Below, one piece after another: positions 21,322 to 33,700 of a stretch of 64,000 bases of DNA. Under the pieces are notes generated by a model. That model ran no database searches. It worked only from the letters and a program-made list of their open reading frames with translations, and was not told the origin of the DNA. The position numbers and the translations under genes were made by a program. Source of the DNA: Phyto melanocephala (taxonomy: Eukaryota; Arthropoda; Insecta; Diptera; Rhinophoridae); contig OW799236.1 of assembly GCA_941918925.1 (NCBI GenBank), positions 88,965,716-89,029,715 of the forward strand, in the 5' to 3' direction. Position 1 is the first letter of the stretch. Each line of letters begins with the position of its first letter.

Positions 21322-23122
21322 CCCATTATGTCCGAGAATACTTTATTGCACAAATTAAAAAAAAAATTATCAAATTCCAATTTCACTCATGAAAAGATCT
21401 TTTCGTCATAATTATTTTTTTTTGTCCTGATCCTGCTGGAGCCAGGAAAGACTGTTGCCATATGGCAACGCCAGGAACTATCTCAACTTACAAAATATAA
21501 TAATGAAATAATTTTTTTGCTGATATATTTTATTAAAAAACAAACAACACAATACAAATCATCCGATGTGGTTTAAAAAATTTCGATTTTTTTGATTATG
21601 TTTATTTGAACCTTTAGACTTTCATAGGTCAAGTCGAGAAGATTATATCGGCCAAATGGGCGCCGTTACAATTGATTGCTATATGGACTCTTTTTAGGGC
21701 ATTTTTCATCACTTTGGCGAGAATTTCGGGCGATAGATTCTAGCACTCGTGTTGTCCTTAAGGGCTTCCAGAGTCTCGGGCTTATTCACGTAAACACGAG
21801 ACTTTAAGAAACTTCACCAAAAAAGTCTAGAACGGTTTAATTGGGCGATATTGCGGGCCAATGTAAATCACCAAAATGAGAGATGAGGAATATCGGTTGT
21901 GGCTCGCCAAGTGTGTGCCGTTGCTACGTCCTTTTGGAACCACATGTCCTCCAGTCCTAATTCTTTCAATTGTGGCAGAAAAAACTCGGCTCTATGACTC
22001 CTCCAGCATGAACAGTGCATCATGCAGACACTTTGAGCGGGTGCAATGGCTCCATGTGGATTTTCAGTGCCCCAGAAGCGATAATTTTGCTTGTTCACGT
22101 ACCCTCTGAGGTGAAAATGAGCCTCAACGCTCATTATGATTTTGGTCGAAAAACCGTCCTTTTCGGCCTCGAGATTGAGGATTGACGATTATTATATCTC
22201 TGAATATCTGCCAATGTCGCACTTTTTACAGGCTTTTCGACCAATGGTTTTGCAAGTTTCTCCGGCGCAACATCGTTTTTTCAATAATTAGTATTACGGA
22301 ATGATCAATACCATCATTCTTTCTATTGAGAATTGACACTTACCGTAGAATTTGCAACCGAATTCTGCAGATCATCTATCTCCTATAATTTTTGCCTTAT
22401 GTCTTTACTAGAATCTTATCGCTGTCCATTTTCAAAAAATTATTTCGTAATTCGATTTCAGCAGAGAAGGAAAAATGTTGTCTGGGATACCGCCTTCTTC
22501 TTTTGAAGCGTCATCTTCACCGCTTATATAGCCATCATTTTCAGGTGGTTCAACAAAAATTTTTGTAACTTCATTTTCGGTTTCACTATCAACTGTTCCA
22601 GGAAGTCTAAGGCATCAGAAAATTTTAACTATCTGTAAATTCTAAACATATTTCAAAAAATTAACTAATTAATTAATTTGTTCACTATGCAAATATGAAA
22701 CACCATATAACGCCTGCCGTTGCCATATGGCAACGTGTGTGAAAAAAATTAAATATACATATGATATCAACATTTAATATATATAATTTTTACGCAAAAA
22801 CAAAGATACACTTCTTACAAAATCAATTAATCAAATAACTTCAAAAAATACAACAAGTTCTGAAAAATATTGGCAATTAATTTTTCATGAAATCCATTTT
22901 TATAAAATTTTACAACTTATTTTTTTGCACTTCCAAAATATAGCTTCTAAACAAGACGCTTTAAACGAAATTGACTTTATTTTACCTTAAATAGTAAAAA
23001 CATTATATAGACATTCTCAAATATTCGCTAATTTCATAATAACCGTTACCTATGCTTAGGAAAAGCTGAGTAACAACTGATACAGAGAGTGTTGCCATAT
23101 GGCAACAGTAGGACATAACGGG
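21322..23122 (-). mobile_element. piggyBac-like element (TTAA target), decayed, with nested transposon
   Basis: Ends CCCATTATGTCC / GGACATAACGGG sit inside TTAA (21318-21321 and 23123-23126), the piggyBac target and terminal triplet. The palindrome GTTGCCATATGGCAAC occurs near each end and once inside (21454, 22719, 23091). On the minus strand about 22590-22440 encodes an acidic stretch (VEPPENDGYISGEDDASKEE, GGIPDN) like the N-terminus of piggyBac transposases. The rest of that gene is replaced by a mariner-like relic. Confidence 0.8.
21640..22440 (-). pseudogene. Mariner/Tc1-superfamily DDE transposase relic
   Basis: Minus-strand frames show AHFHLRGYVNKQNYRFWGTE, GLEDMWFQKDVATAHTWRAT (second catalytic Asp in WFQxD), then SPN-stop-TVLDFF (third catalytic Asp region) and SRVYVNKPETLEALKDN. 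This is the middle to C-terminal order of insect mariner-like transposases. Several stops and frameshifts. Nested inside the piggyBac-like element. Confidence 0.8.
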
Positions 23123-23355
23123 TTAAGGCCGAAATGATGCACTCACCGCTAGTACTGTGTGCAAGTTTATTTAAAAAGTTCATAAAAGTAAATTGATAAA
23201 ATAATTATTTTTCTTTTTCTTATTATTTTATTTAAATACATTTTTACTAGATACAACATAAAAAAAAAGACAATTTAAAAAGATAATGTCATCATTTCAT
23301 TGAAATAAAAAAGTTAAAATAAAAAAAATTAATTTTTCTAATCTAAAACTAATCA

Positions 23356-23637
23356 TTATAGCACATTGTCGGTAACTTCACTAAGTTGATGAGTTATATC
23401 CATATTACCCACAGCTTCTTCGTAACGCTGACGATCCTCTTGTTCAACTGGATACCAATCATTGGGTCTGCAGCAGCGCTGAAAACGAGTCTTAAATGAA
23501 CCCATACTTTGACGCATGGAATAGGCGGCGTAGCCTGGTATAAAAAGCCATGGTATAACTATAAAGACTACGGCCATGATAGCCATTACAGCATTAGATA
23601 TCATGTGTTCATAATAGGCAACCACAAGGCTAATAAG
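23356..23637 (-). CDS. Gene C exon 10b: duplicated alternative last exon
   Basis: A second TM12-plus-tail exon of the same family, 0.8 kb downstream of exon 10a, with no other exons between. It encodes VIPWLFIPGYAAYSMRQSMG and RCCRPNDWYPVEQEDRQRYE, ending EVTDNVL and a stop. 282 nt, acceptor TTTTTTCAG, phase 0, so it can be joined to exon 9 in place of 10a. An AATAAA signal is present on the minus strand at 23227-23232. It may be a mutually exclusive last exon giving a second C-terminus, or the only remnant of a lost gene between B and C. Intact splice site, frame and poly(A) signal favour use. Confidence 0.8.
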   Translation of the reverse strand, partial: LISLVVAYYEHMISNAVMAIMAVVFIVIPWLFIPGYAAYSMRQSMGSFKTRFQRCCRPNDWYPVEQEDRQRYEEAVGNMDITHQLSEVTDNVL

Positions 23638-24119
23638 CTGAAAAAATATGATTAAAAAAATTTTAATTATTAATATAAAATAAATGTCTCGATGGTCTAT
23701 TATAAAAAGCCAGAATGGCGATTTTTAACGAAATCTCGTTAAAAATTTTCGGATTTTTCGGGTAGTCCACATACAAACACATCACCCCTAATATATCTAT
23801 TGAGCTATGGATTAAAATAATGGATTAAAAGTCACATACAAAAATCTAACTCATTTTATTGTTTTAAATTTTATCCGGTTTTTTGCTTCTCCTGCTTCGG
23901 GTGTCACCAGCGTCACTAAAAATTAATATATGATTTCTTCAGTTGATATATTTATTTAAAAAATAAATAATTCCCCAAATTATTTTTGCCTATAACTTGG
24001 AAGATTATTGACTGACTTGTGCACAGTTTTTACGTATAGCCCTAGAGCATCATTTCTAAAAATAGTTACCAGCAATTTTTAAAACTATCCTAGGGCTGAA
24101 AAATATTAGTTTTTATGCT

Positions 24120-24355
24120 AATAAAATGGAAAAAACAGGGTCAGTCGTGTTTATTTGCTCATATCTCAGAAACTTGTGTGACAATTGCACTGGATTTCAA
24201 TAGCTATTTATTCTTAAATATTTTCAGAAGATGTTGTTGCTTTTAAAAATTAATTTCCACTAACACATGGACAATCGACTTCCATTTATAAAAGCATTAT
24301 AGGAAATTCAAATGTTATTACAAAGCTATATATACCCTTGGCACCACAGATGAAG
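24120..24355 (-). mobile_element. Helentron relic between the two alternative last exons
   Basis: Contains TCATATCTCAGAAACTTGTG and ends GCTATATATACCCTTGGCACC (5' block inverted). No hairpin end kept. The rest of 23641-24475 shows nothing. Confidence 0.55.
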
Positions 24356-24475
24356 GTTGTCAAATTAGTCTGCTAAACTATAAACTTGTCAGAAACCGTT
24401 GAAGTGAGAAAAAAATTACTTAATTCTTAAGTACAATATTAAATGTTTAATTTTTAAAATATTTAGAAATTCAAT

Positions 24476-24760
24476 TTAAATCACTTCCTCATCTTTTACT
24501 TCACTTAGCGTTTGAGTGATGTCTGTATTTCCCATCGATTTTTCATACTCTTGGCGATCATCGGCTTTAACAGGATACCAATCGGTGGGACGGCAGCATC
24601 TTAAGAAACGATCTTTTAAAGTACCCATTGTTTTGAACATACAATAAATGGCATAACCCGGAATTATTAACCAGGGTAGACCAATCAAAGCTATAGAATA
24701 CAAATCGATTAAAAAAGATGAAAGTAAATGTTCCCAAATGGAAATTTCTATGGCTATAGT
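24476..24760 (-). CDS. Gene C exon 10a (TM12 and C-tail, proximal last exon)
   Basis: Encodes TM12 (SIALIGLPWLIIPGYAIYC) and the tail RCCRPTDWYPVKADDR...EVKDEEVI to the stop. 285 nt with stop, acceptor ACTTGCAG, phase 0. A variant poly(A) signal ATTAAA (minus strand, 24446-24451) lies just after the stop; no AATAAA is near. Confidence 0.9.
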   Translation of the reverse strand, partial: TIAIEISIWEHLLSSFLIDLYSIALIGLPWLIIPGYAIYCMFKTMGTLKDRFLRCCRPTDWYPVKADDRQEYEKSMGNTDITQTLSEVKDEEVI

Positions 24761-27700
24761 CTGCAAGTAAATGGTGAAGAATGCAAAACATTCGATCATT
24801 AGTTGAAGAAATGGCAAATTTTAGAAGTCGAAAAGGGATAGAAAGAAAAGTCTTGACACAATACACTTGCTGTAGTAATGAGAGAAGGAGAGAGATAAAG
24901 AGTGACATAAAAGAACACTAAAAAAAAAACAAATTAAATATAAAATCACAATCACATTCAAACAAAGTTTTACATAAAGCTTTAAATGAACATAAATTTT
25001 CCCAATATCTGGTTATATTTTTTTTTGGTAAATAAATACATGCCGATGAGTTTTATTAAAACTTAACTTTTAGCGATGGTAAAACATAAACATTTAACAA
25101 TAATCGGATATTGGGAAATCAAGATTAAAAATTCTCAAGAAAGTTTTTGTTTATACCAGACTTACCAAAGTCAGCAACATTCCCAAAGGTGCTACAAATC
25201 TTAGAATATTAATTTTCCATGTAGAGAAACGTTCATTTATCATAAACTCTATATCACGTTGAAAACGTACACGTCCATAAATCCACAACACAATCAATAT
25301 TAACAGCAAATTTATGGCCGATTGTGTGATACAAGAATCTGTTGCAAGTGCAGTGAAATATGTAACGCCATGCTAAATCGTAAGGATAACAAATAAATGA
25401 CTTTTCTTTTACTTTAAAAAATGAGTACTTACATTTGAAGTAAAATATAAAGATATTGATGCTACAACAGCTATTAGACCCATGCATACCTCCAATTTAC
25501 GTTCTCTTAAGGTAACGAACTCATCAAAAATCGTAGTCAAAATTGTATATAGTTGTATGATCTAAAGGAAGAACAAAAAGCGAAAATCAGAAAAAAAATA
25601 TTATTTATTGTGCCGAATCTTGTATGCCCTTCACAACGTGTAGTCATGCAATAACAGTAGTTTGTATCACCATTCATCTCATATGAAATACGTACATACA
25701 TATACAAAACATACATATATAAAAACATCCCATTGTAAAATTAAAAATTAACGTATATATGTTAAAAAAAAATATAAAAAAAAAATTTAAAAAAAAAAAT
25801 TTAAAAAAAAAATTAAAAAAAATATTAAAAAAAAAATTAAAAAATTATAATTAAAATATGAATAATAAATAAAAAACAAAAAAAAAATAAAAAAAAATTA
25901 AAAAAAAAATAATAAAAATATAAATAATATATTAAATAAAATATAAAAAAAAAAATTTTAAAAAATATAAAAAAATAAAAAAAAAATTTTTTTTGGCTCA
26001 GCTGGGATTCGATGCCACGTTTTCTCTAACCAGTATACACGTTTGTATGTATGTATGTTGTTGTAATGTTGTTTTTGTGAAAAAAAAATTGGAGGTGGTC
26101 GTGGGTTTTTGCTCATATCTCAGTTGTTTATGAACCGATGTTTCTGATTTTCAATACCGATCTACTCCCGAATATTGCTGATATTTTAATACCTCACCCG
26201 GGGGGCTTCAAAAAGTTGATTTCAACATACACACGGACAGACGGACAGACTGACAGAGCTTAATCGACTCCCCTATTCATAAGCTTTCAGAAAATATATA
26301 CTTTACGGGGTCGGAAAAGAAAATTGTAGAAATTTCACACGGAATGACAAACCTTCACTGTGTGAAGGGTATAAAAATAAATGATTTAAATAAATATGTT
26401 ATAGTGGCCGAGTTTTCATATTGCCTTCTTTTATGTTCCATTCATATAGTTTCACAATTAATTGGCTCAAACGGCAATTCTGGGCGAATTTGTATAAATT
26501 TTCTTGTGCGGCAATTGAAGTAGACACTAGGTTGGGTTAAAGAAAAAATGCATTAAAAGCCCGAACCTATGATGTGTAAATATTTATGCTTAAGTGGCAT
26601 GACTGCGCTCTAAAGAAATTAAATTTCCTCAAGAAAACCATAATCCCAATATAGTAAATACCCAGCAAAAGCTAGGTAATGACTTGATCTTTCTAAACAA
26701 CATACTTTTCAATGACTATTACATATAGTCTGTTTTACTTAGAAGTGTTTTAGTAATGGCTTGATTTATGACGTGATACGTAGGTACTTTCTTTCAGACA
26801 TTTGCTTAGATACACTCACACTACAATTTCATATTGCATAATTTGCTAGAAGCCTTTCAAATACATCACCTTTTATAATTCTTATTTAGTTTAACACTGT
26901 TAGGGTATAAGTAATAATTATTTTGACAACAGCGGCAAAGCATTTTATTAAAAAAGTGGTGACTTATACATTTTTATTGATTGTTGAATTTCAAATTAAC
27001 GTATCGCAGAATAATCTTACCGAATGTTCGTCCTTAGAAGAACCGAACGACTTCTGTAAGTTGATAATAGTAATGGGTTATTTATGCTATTAAAATCAAG
27101 TATTTATATACAGTGCTGAATGGGTAGAGTGAACTAATTTTTTCAGATCGATTTCACTATAACCAGGTTGTTCACTAAATCAAGGTTCAAACGCTGTGCC
27201 AAAAAAGTAACACTAGCACCAAGGCATATTAATTCATCAGGTAATTGCAGTTCGGAGAGAATTTTTTTGTTTATATTTTTTATATATAAAGTTTGACATT
27301 TGAAATAAATGAGAGAGGAGAGAAAATGGGTTTTTTTCTAAAGACTTTGACAGCTGAAATTTAAAATAAGTGTAGAAAAAAATAATCAGCTGACGAAACA
27401 AGACTACCTGATGAATAAATGTGCCTTGACTAGCACCTTTTTCAATTTCTTTTATAATATTTTTCACTGTTTTTCTCCTTCGCCAAACCTAAAAACTCAC
27501 TATAAAGTATGTTCACTCTATAGAGGTTCATGAGTATTCACTCTAAAGAGTAGTCAATGTAAACATCCTGGCTTTCATTCTAACGAGGTATTCATAGCAT
27601 CGGGGGTTCACTCTACCCAGATAGCACTGTATTGCTATAAAAGGATGTACTTATTTACGTCCCTTTTTATAAGCGAATGTGATAAGTACATATACAAATC

Positions 27701-30700
27701 CCTGTAGGCGAGCTTGGTAAGTACTTGCCTCCAATGACATCGCCGTGTTAAAATTATGGGTCTAGATGCCAATTTGTAAGTAGTGAAGAACTGTTTTCTT
27801 GTACTTTCAACTCATTATTTTGTAATGTCTTCGTTTTGCTGGGTATTAAGACTAAGTTGGAAACCTATTCCTTTTTATGTAATTTCCTAGGAATTTTCGA
27901 ATTTTCTACGTTGAAGTCAAATAGGCCCAAACGCAGAACATTGACAAAGGTAGTTTTCCAAAGTTTTATCCTTGTCTTCACGTGCTTTACATGTCGTTCC
28001 ATCCGACAGTCCCATACGAACTAGATAAGTTTGTAGCTCTCTATGATCTGTTTCTTCACTGGTTAATCTTCTAGGTATTGTCTTGCTTAGTTTCACAATC
28101 TCCTTAAATTTGTCAAGAGTTGGGTCAACCCATAATATGTCCACCTTCATCACCTTACTGACTGCAGTATTTTGACACTTTATCGCATATTCTTTCAACG
28201 CCTAAGCTTTAACTTTATTTTTAACCTCTGAAAGGATTAGGGATTATCAACAGTGATGGTATTCAAAGATGATCCCATTTTGGATAACTTTTCAACTTTT
28301 TCCTTTTCAAATATGCCATGATGGACTAGTATCCATGTTATATCAGAACGTTCCCAATTTGAATGTGGGTTTTACGCATTATTGCATTGCAAAGCATTCC
28401 GAAATTCAACTTTTGCGTCTATTTGGATCCTTACAATGTTCGAATTAACAAGTGAAGGTTTCATGCGCTGTATGGCATTTTGCGTTATCTTGTTAAAACT
28501 ATTTCTCCGTCAAATGATTTATTACAACAGGAATAAAAAAATTACAAATTTTTTACCTATAGCGTTCATCATTCACTAAAATGTTTCTACCGGTTTCGGA
28601 TCTAAAGGCAATTGGAGCAATGACGGCTTTGTCATGAAAACCGTATTTACCAAACATTGATTTTTTCGAGATGTAATGGAGTCTCAAATGTCTCATGACG
28701 ATTATTATCTCTCTCTAAAAATTACAGTTCTTATATGGATGTAGGCCAAGATCTTTTATTAAAATTTTCCAAGCAGCAAACGGTCAGAGATCGAGTTTCT
28801 GAGAACGGCGCTAGCGTCGAGTCCCATGTCACACTCGCGTCTTCAGTAGCAATATATCCTTTTGTGTGCACGGTACTGGCTAGATTTAGTTGAATATTAT
28901 CTAGAAGAGTAAATATGGTCATGCATGGATCCATAGTTTGCGTATTACCCGTTCAGATGGACTTGTAGCGCACTGAATACTTGACGAAATTCTCTGTAAG
29001 TTCGACAAACAAAGCGCGAGTTTTGGAAATAAATTTCCAACGATTTTTAAATTATTTTTTTTTCAATAACGGTACCTTAAAATACTACCTTAAACATAGT
29101 TATCAAATTGGCTTTTTGCAAGCGATTACGCCTAAAGTTGCAGTCTTGATTCGGCAGCTTCTTTTACAAAAAAAAAAATAAATAAATTGATTCCTGTTGC
29201 ACTTTTTCTACCAAGTTCCTGGCAGAAGTTTCAGAAAATCTAAGCAAATCTTCGGGTTTCTAAGCTAAAGTACACTAGTACACTGTTTCAAATGCAAAAT
29301 AAGCACTCGCAAATAACAAAAAGGAAGCCGAGTAAGTGGGACATCATAAACAAAATTATTCTTCTTACTAGAGCTTTTGTACAACTTAATAAGCGATTCA
29401 AGAAGCGCTTTTTAGGAATGAACTTTATTATTGGTGGATAATTTACCCGATAAAGGATACAGGAGTATCATAATTGCGATTTGCTTTTCATTTAATCAAT
29501 TGCTGATATAATCATGCAACATTTTGCAAAATAATGCAAACAAGCAATTTTTTAAGTAGATATTAACTTACAATTAAAAGCATTGCTGCCAAAAACAGCA
29601 TAAAGAAAAACAGTATAGACCATACATTTGCCCAAGTCATATGGGACATGACACTTCCACTCGATAAATATAAGATCCAAACATGTTCCACTTGTGTGTA
29701 ATAATTGTAATCCGTTTCCTCTGCAACATAATTATCACATGTTAATCTTTAGCATTAAACAATTTTTAAACTTTTTGTGGCAAACTCTTACCATTAAAAT
29801 ATTGTTCTGTAAAGTTGACCAACAAATCCAAGCCAACAATTATGAACATTTGTCCCAGACCAATTAACCAACTTTGTTTCATTATATTCGTTTTAAATTT
29901 ATTAAAACTTGACAGTGTAATGAAAAGACCCCAACCAGGTCCAAAAGCCGTTAGACCGTAAACAGGTATAGAGGCTAAGCCGTGAACCATATCTCTCCAA
30001 GTCGGTACGAATACACGTCGGTAGGCATGACCAGCACCAGCTAAAAAGCTGAAACGTATTAAAAACAAGACCATAAGACCAAATAGAGTCCAAACACCAT
30101 AGCGTATAAACTGACCAAACTGTAAGAAGAAAATAGATATTGGATAAACAAGTGATAAAACTATACAAGAATTTAATTGAAATAAAAAATTAAAAAAAAA
30201 AAAAATTATAAAAATTAAATTATTAATAATCTTAATTCAATTGAAAATTACTTACTCGCTCTGTATCGAAGAATTTGTAAATGTATAAAATCACAATGAC
30301 CCAAACTAAAATGGCACACAAAATCAATTGCCAGGACATGGAAAACTCAACGTCATCGTAACTGAATAGATTTAAGTCGTTGAAAATTGTTCTGTAATTC
30401 AAATAAAAACAATATTAGTTACATATATGTATGTTGTAGTTAGTGTGAAAAACTATGACAGATATGTTTAATAAACCTTTCATCATTTTTATGCATACGG
30501 CAGTAAATATTTAAAAAGTTATAAAAACTTACTTAAAATATAAAGCCGATGGAATGTGATGATTTACGAAACGTGAGCTGCTTGAATTGTTTGCCTCGGT
30601 CTCATTTTGTATATGCAAATTGCAAAGCTAGAAATTAAAAAAAAAAATTGTTCAATATTAAAATTTTAACCAAGGCATATTAATACAGATAAATGCAGCG

Positions 30701-33700
30701 GCGAATAGCTTCAATAAAGCAACTATTTTGTAGGTGTTTTTTTTTGTCAAGGGTAATTCGTATAACAGGGATAGAAAAGTTTTTATGATTTATTTTAGTT
30801 TATTTTAATACTATTTGACTTAAAAATTGGTATAAGGGTATAAAATCAAAAAATATAAATACAAAAAATACACTTAACTAAATTTGTTTCTACCGAAAGA
30901 AGAATCTCATTTCCCATCCCTGTAAATGAAATCAAGGTGAACTTACAACGAGTTTACCAAGGCATATTCATACATATACATAGGTAAAATTATCAGGCCA
31001 GCTAATGGGGAAGTATTTTGTCACAATTTGTTAAAATTGCCTTGATTTCATTTATTAATGCAGGGATGGGATATTATATTAAGGTTTCGGTATTAACCAA
31101 TTAACTTTAGTGTAATATTATTGTAATAAATGTACCAAATTAATGTATATTTGTTGCTTTTGCGCCATTTATAATGTATTTTACCAGTATACAAATATTC
31201 TTTTTATACCCTTCATAGTGGGTGTAAGGGTATATATAGGTTTGTCATTCCGTATGAAATTTGTATTTTCTTAAAGCTTCTGAAAAGGGGAGTCGATTGA
31301 GCATTGTCCGTCTGTCCGATTGTATGTTGAAATCAAATTTTGAATCCCACGTACATCGCCATTGAGAGCAGATTGGAATTGAAAATCAATAAAATCGCCT
31401 GATACGTTTCTAAGATATGAGGAAATTAACACGATTCCCATTTTTTCCCTTATTTTCACCTTAAACATTAAAATGTGTGTGTGTGTTAGCTATAGACTAC
31501 GAAACCGTTAAGCCGTTTGGACTCAAACTTTGGCAAGTTGTTGTACACATTCCAGGGAGTGTTTATGGGTGGTAAAAAGTGGGCGGGGTTACGCCTATAA
31601 ACAATTAGGTATCATTTTTAGCAACTTGCACTTGACCGATTTTTATTAAACTTTGCACACATTTTGAGCTGTCATGACTATATAATTTCGTAATTAGAAA
31701 AGTGGGCAGTGCCACGCCCATAAAAAAATTATAATTTTTTGATTCTTGCACTTGATATTATTTTATAATTTAACAATGGGTTCGTGAACAACTGCCATAT
31801 AAGGAAAACACAATTTTAAATCTGATATGGACTTGAAAATAATAAAGCCAAGGACGTAGAACATCTAATGTGAAATCTAGCCTTAGTTACGCAATACGTA
31901 TGTCCAAGATGGTGAAGGGTATTATCAGATTAGCCAATTAAACATATCATAACAACTTACCCATCCCTGACATTACCAATTGGCATTGACAGGAAACATC
32001 CTATAAAAAGCTGTTTTGTTGCATAAACCTGTATGAATATGCCTTGGAGATTACCTTGTGAATAGGATAATGTGTTTAAAACAAAATATTTGTGTTTAAA
32101 TTTGCTCTCTGCCGACTGCGAAAAGCATAAATGAACTGTTGAGTAGTACTCTACTCATTTCCTTGAACAGTGTGTTTTGTCATGGACGGAAAAAATTATG
32201 CTTCCGAATGCAATTAATTTTTTTTTTTCGTTTTTTATGCTCAGAACTTAAAAAAATGTGAGATTAATATTTATTTCCGCAGAACGAACTAGGCGGGTAT
32301 GCACATTTCATAAACGACTTTACAAACTTAATGCGCTGCTTAATTATGTATGTACCCCTCTATTGCACTTTTGTTAAGCACTAAAACAAAGAATTTCAAA
32401 TTTAGGTGGCCAAAAAAACACGACGTTAAGCTGGATCTAACAATCAACATCGTGCATTATGGTTGGACCAACCTTTATATTGACTGGTCGCAATCCCTAG
32501 TTGGCCCAGAAGTATTATAATAATTGATTTCTTTTAATAAGTTTATAACAATAAAGTAAATTTGGTGTGTGTTTCTTATTTGCAATATAAAGAAACGCGA
32601 ATTTTTAACGTTTAAAAAAGGGTCACCGTCAGTAATAATTTCTCTAAACATTAAATTATTTTGTTTTAAATTAATATTAAACAATTAAAAGTGTTTTCAC
32701 ATTAGGAAAATATCTGACTAAAAAGGCGTAACTACTGAAATGTATTGATTTCTGTTTTAAAGTTTAACGTTTATTTAATTAAAAATTTTCTTAATATTAA
32801 CTTATTGCAATTTTAATTTATTGTAATGCGATTTGACTATATTAATTAAAATTATAAAAAATTATATATTTATAGAAAATAGTTGTTACACCTTTTTGGG
32901 CAAATATACCATTATAAGTAACTAAAATACTGATGATGCAAATATCGACAATCACATCTAAATATTAAATGAAAATGCAAATTCTAAAATATCTATGACA
33001 ATTATGTTCGATTAAGATGTTAACATAAAGTCAATAACAATTCTGTTAAGGAAATATTATTTTACTAGCTACATTTAAGAATAATTTTAATAATCTTACA
33101 TTGATCTCCTCCTCTTCGGTTAAATTCGTAGCCCATTTCTTAAAACCTTCACAGCTCCATGGCAGTGTTGGCTGCATAGAGGCGAACATATAGATTAAAG
33201 GTACCATTGCAAAAATGCTATAAAAAGAAAGCACACAAATGTTTAGCGCCAACGTGACATAACCTATGCCTGTTAAGAAATTGTAAAAAATAAAAACAAA
33301 TTATTTAATACCATGCATAAGTACTGACAAATGAAACTGTATTTTAAATATGATGAATATTAATACGAACCTTTAAAGAGTGGCGTTAAGCGGAATGCTG
33401 AAATGAAGCCGCTACTGGAAAACTGTCCCAAAAATGATTGTATCACAATGAGGGGTATGATATAGATAAATAAGCTAAATAAATAAATTGGGACAAACGC
33501 GAAAACTGTAAATAAAAATATTATTATTATTGTTTTCAATACGAAAGTTAATACAAATTAACACAGTAACAAAATATAATAACAACAATAATTATTAAAT
33601 AAACTTATTTTAGTATTTAACATTATGGTTGTACTTAAATTTTTTTGTGGATTTTAAATCTCGTTACTTAACCCGAAATATTTTATAGGAAAAAATTATT

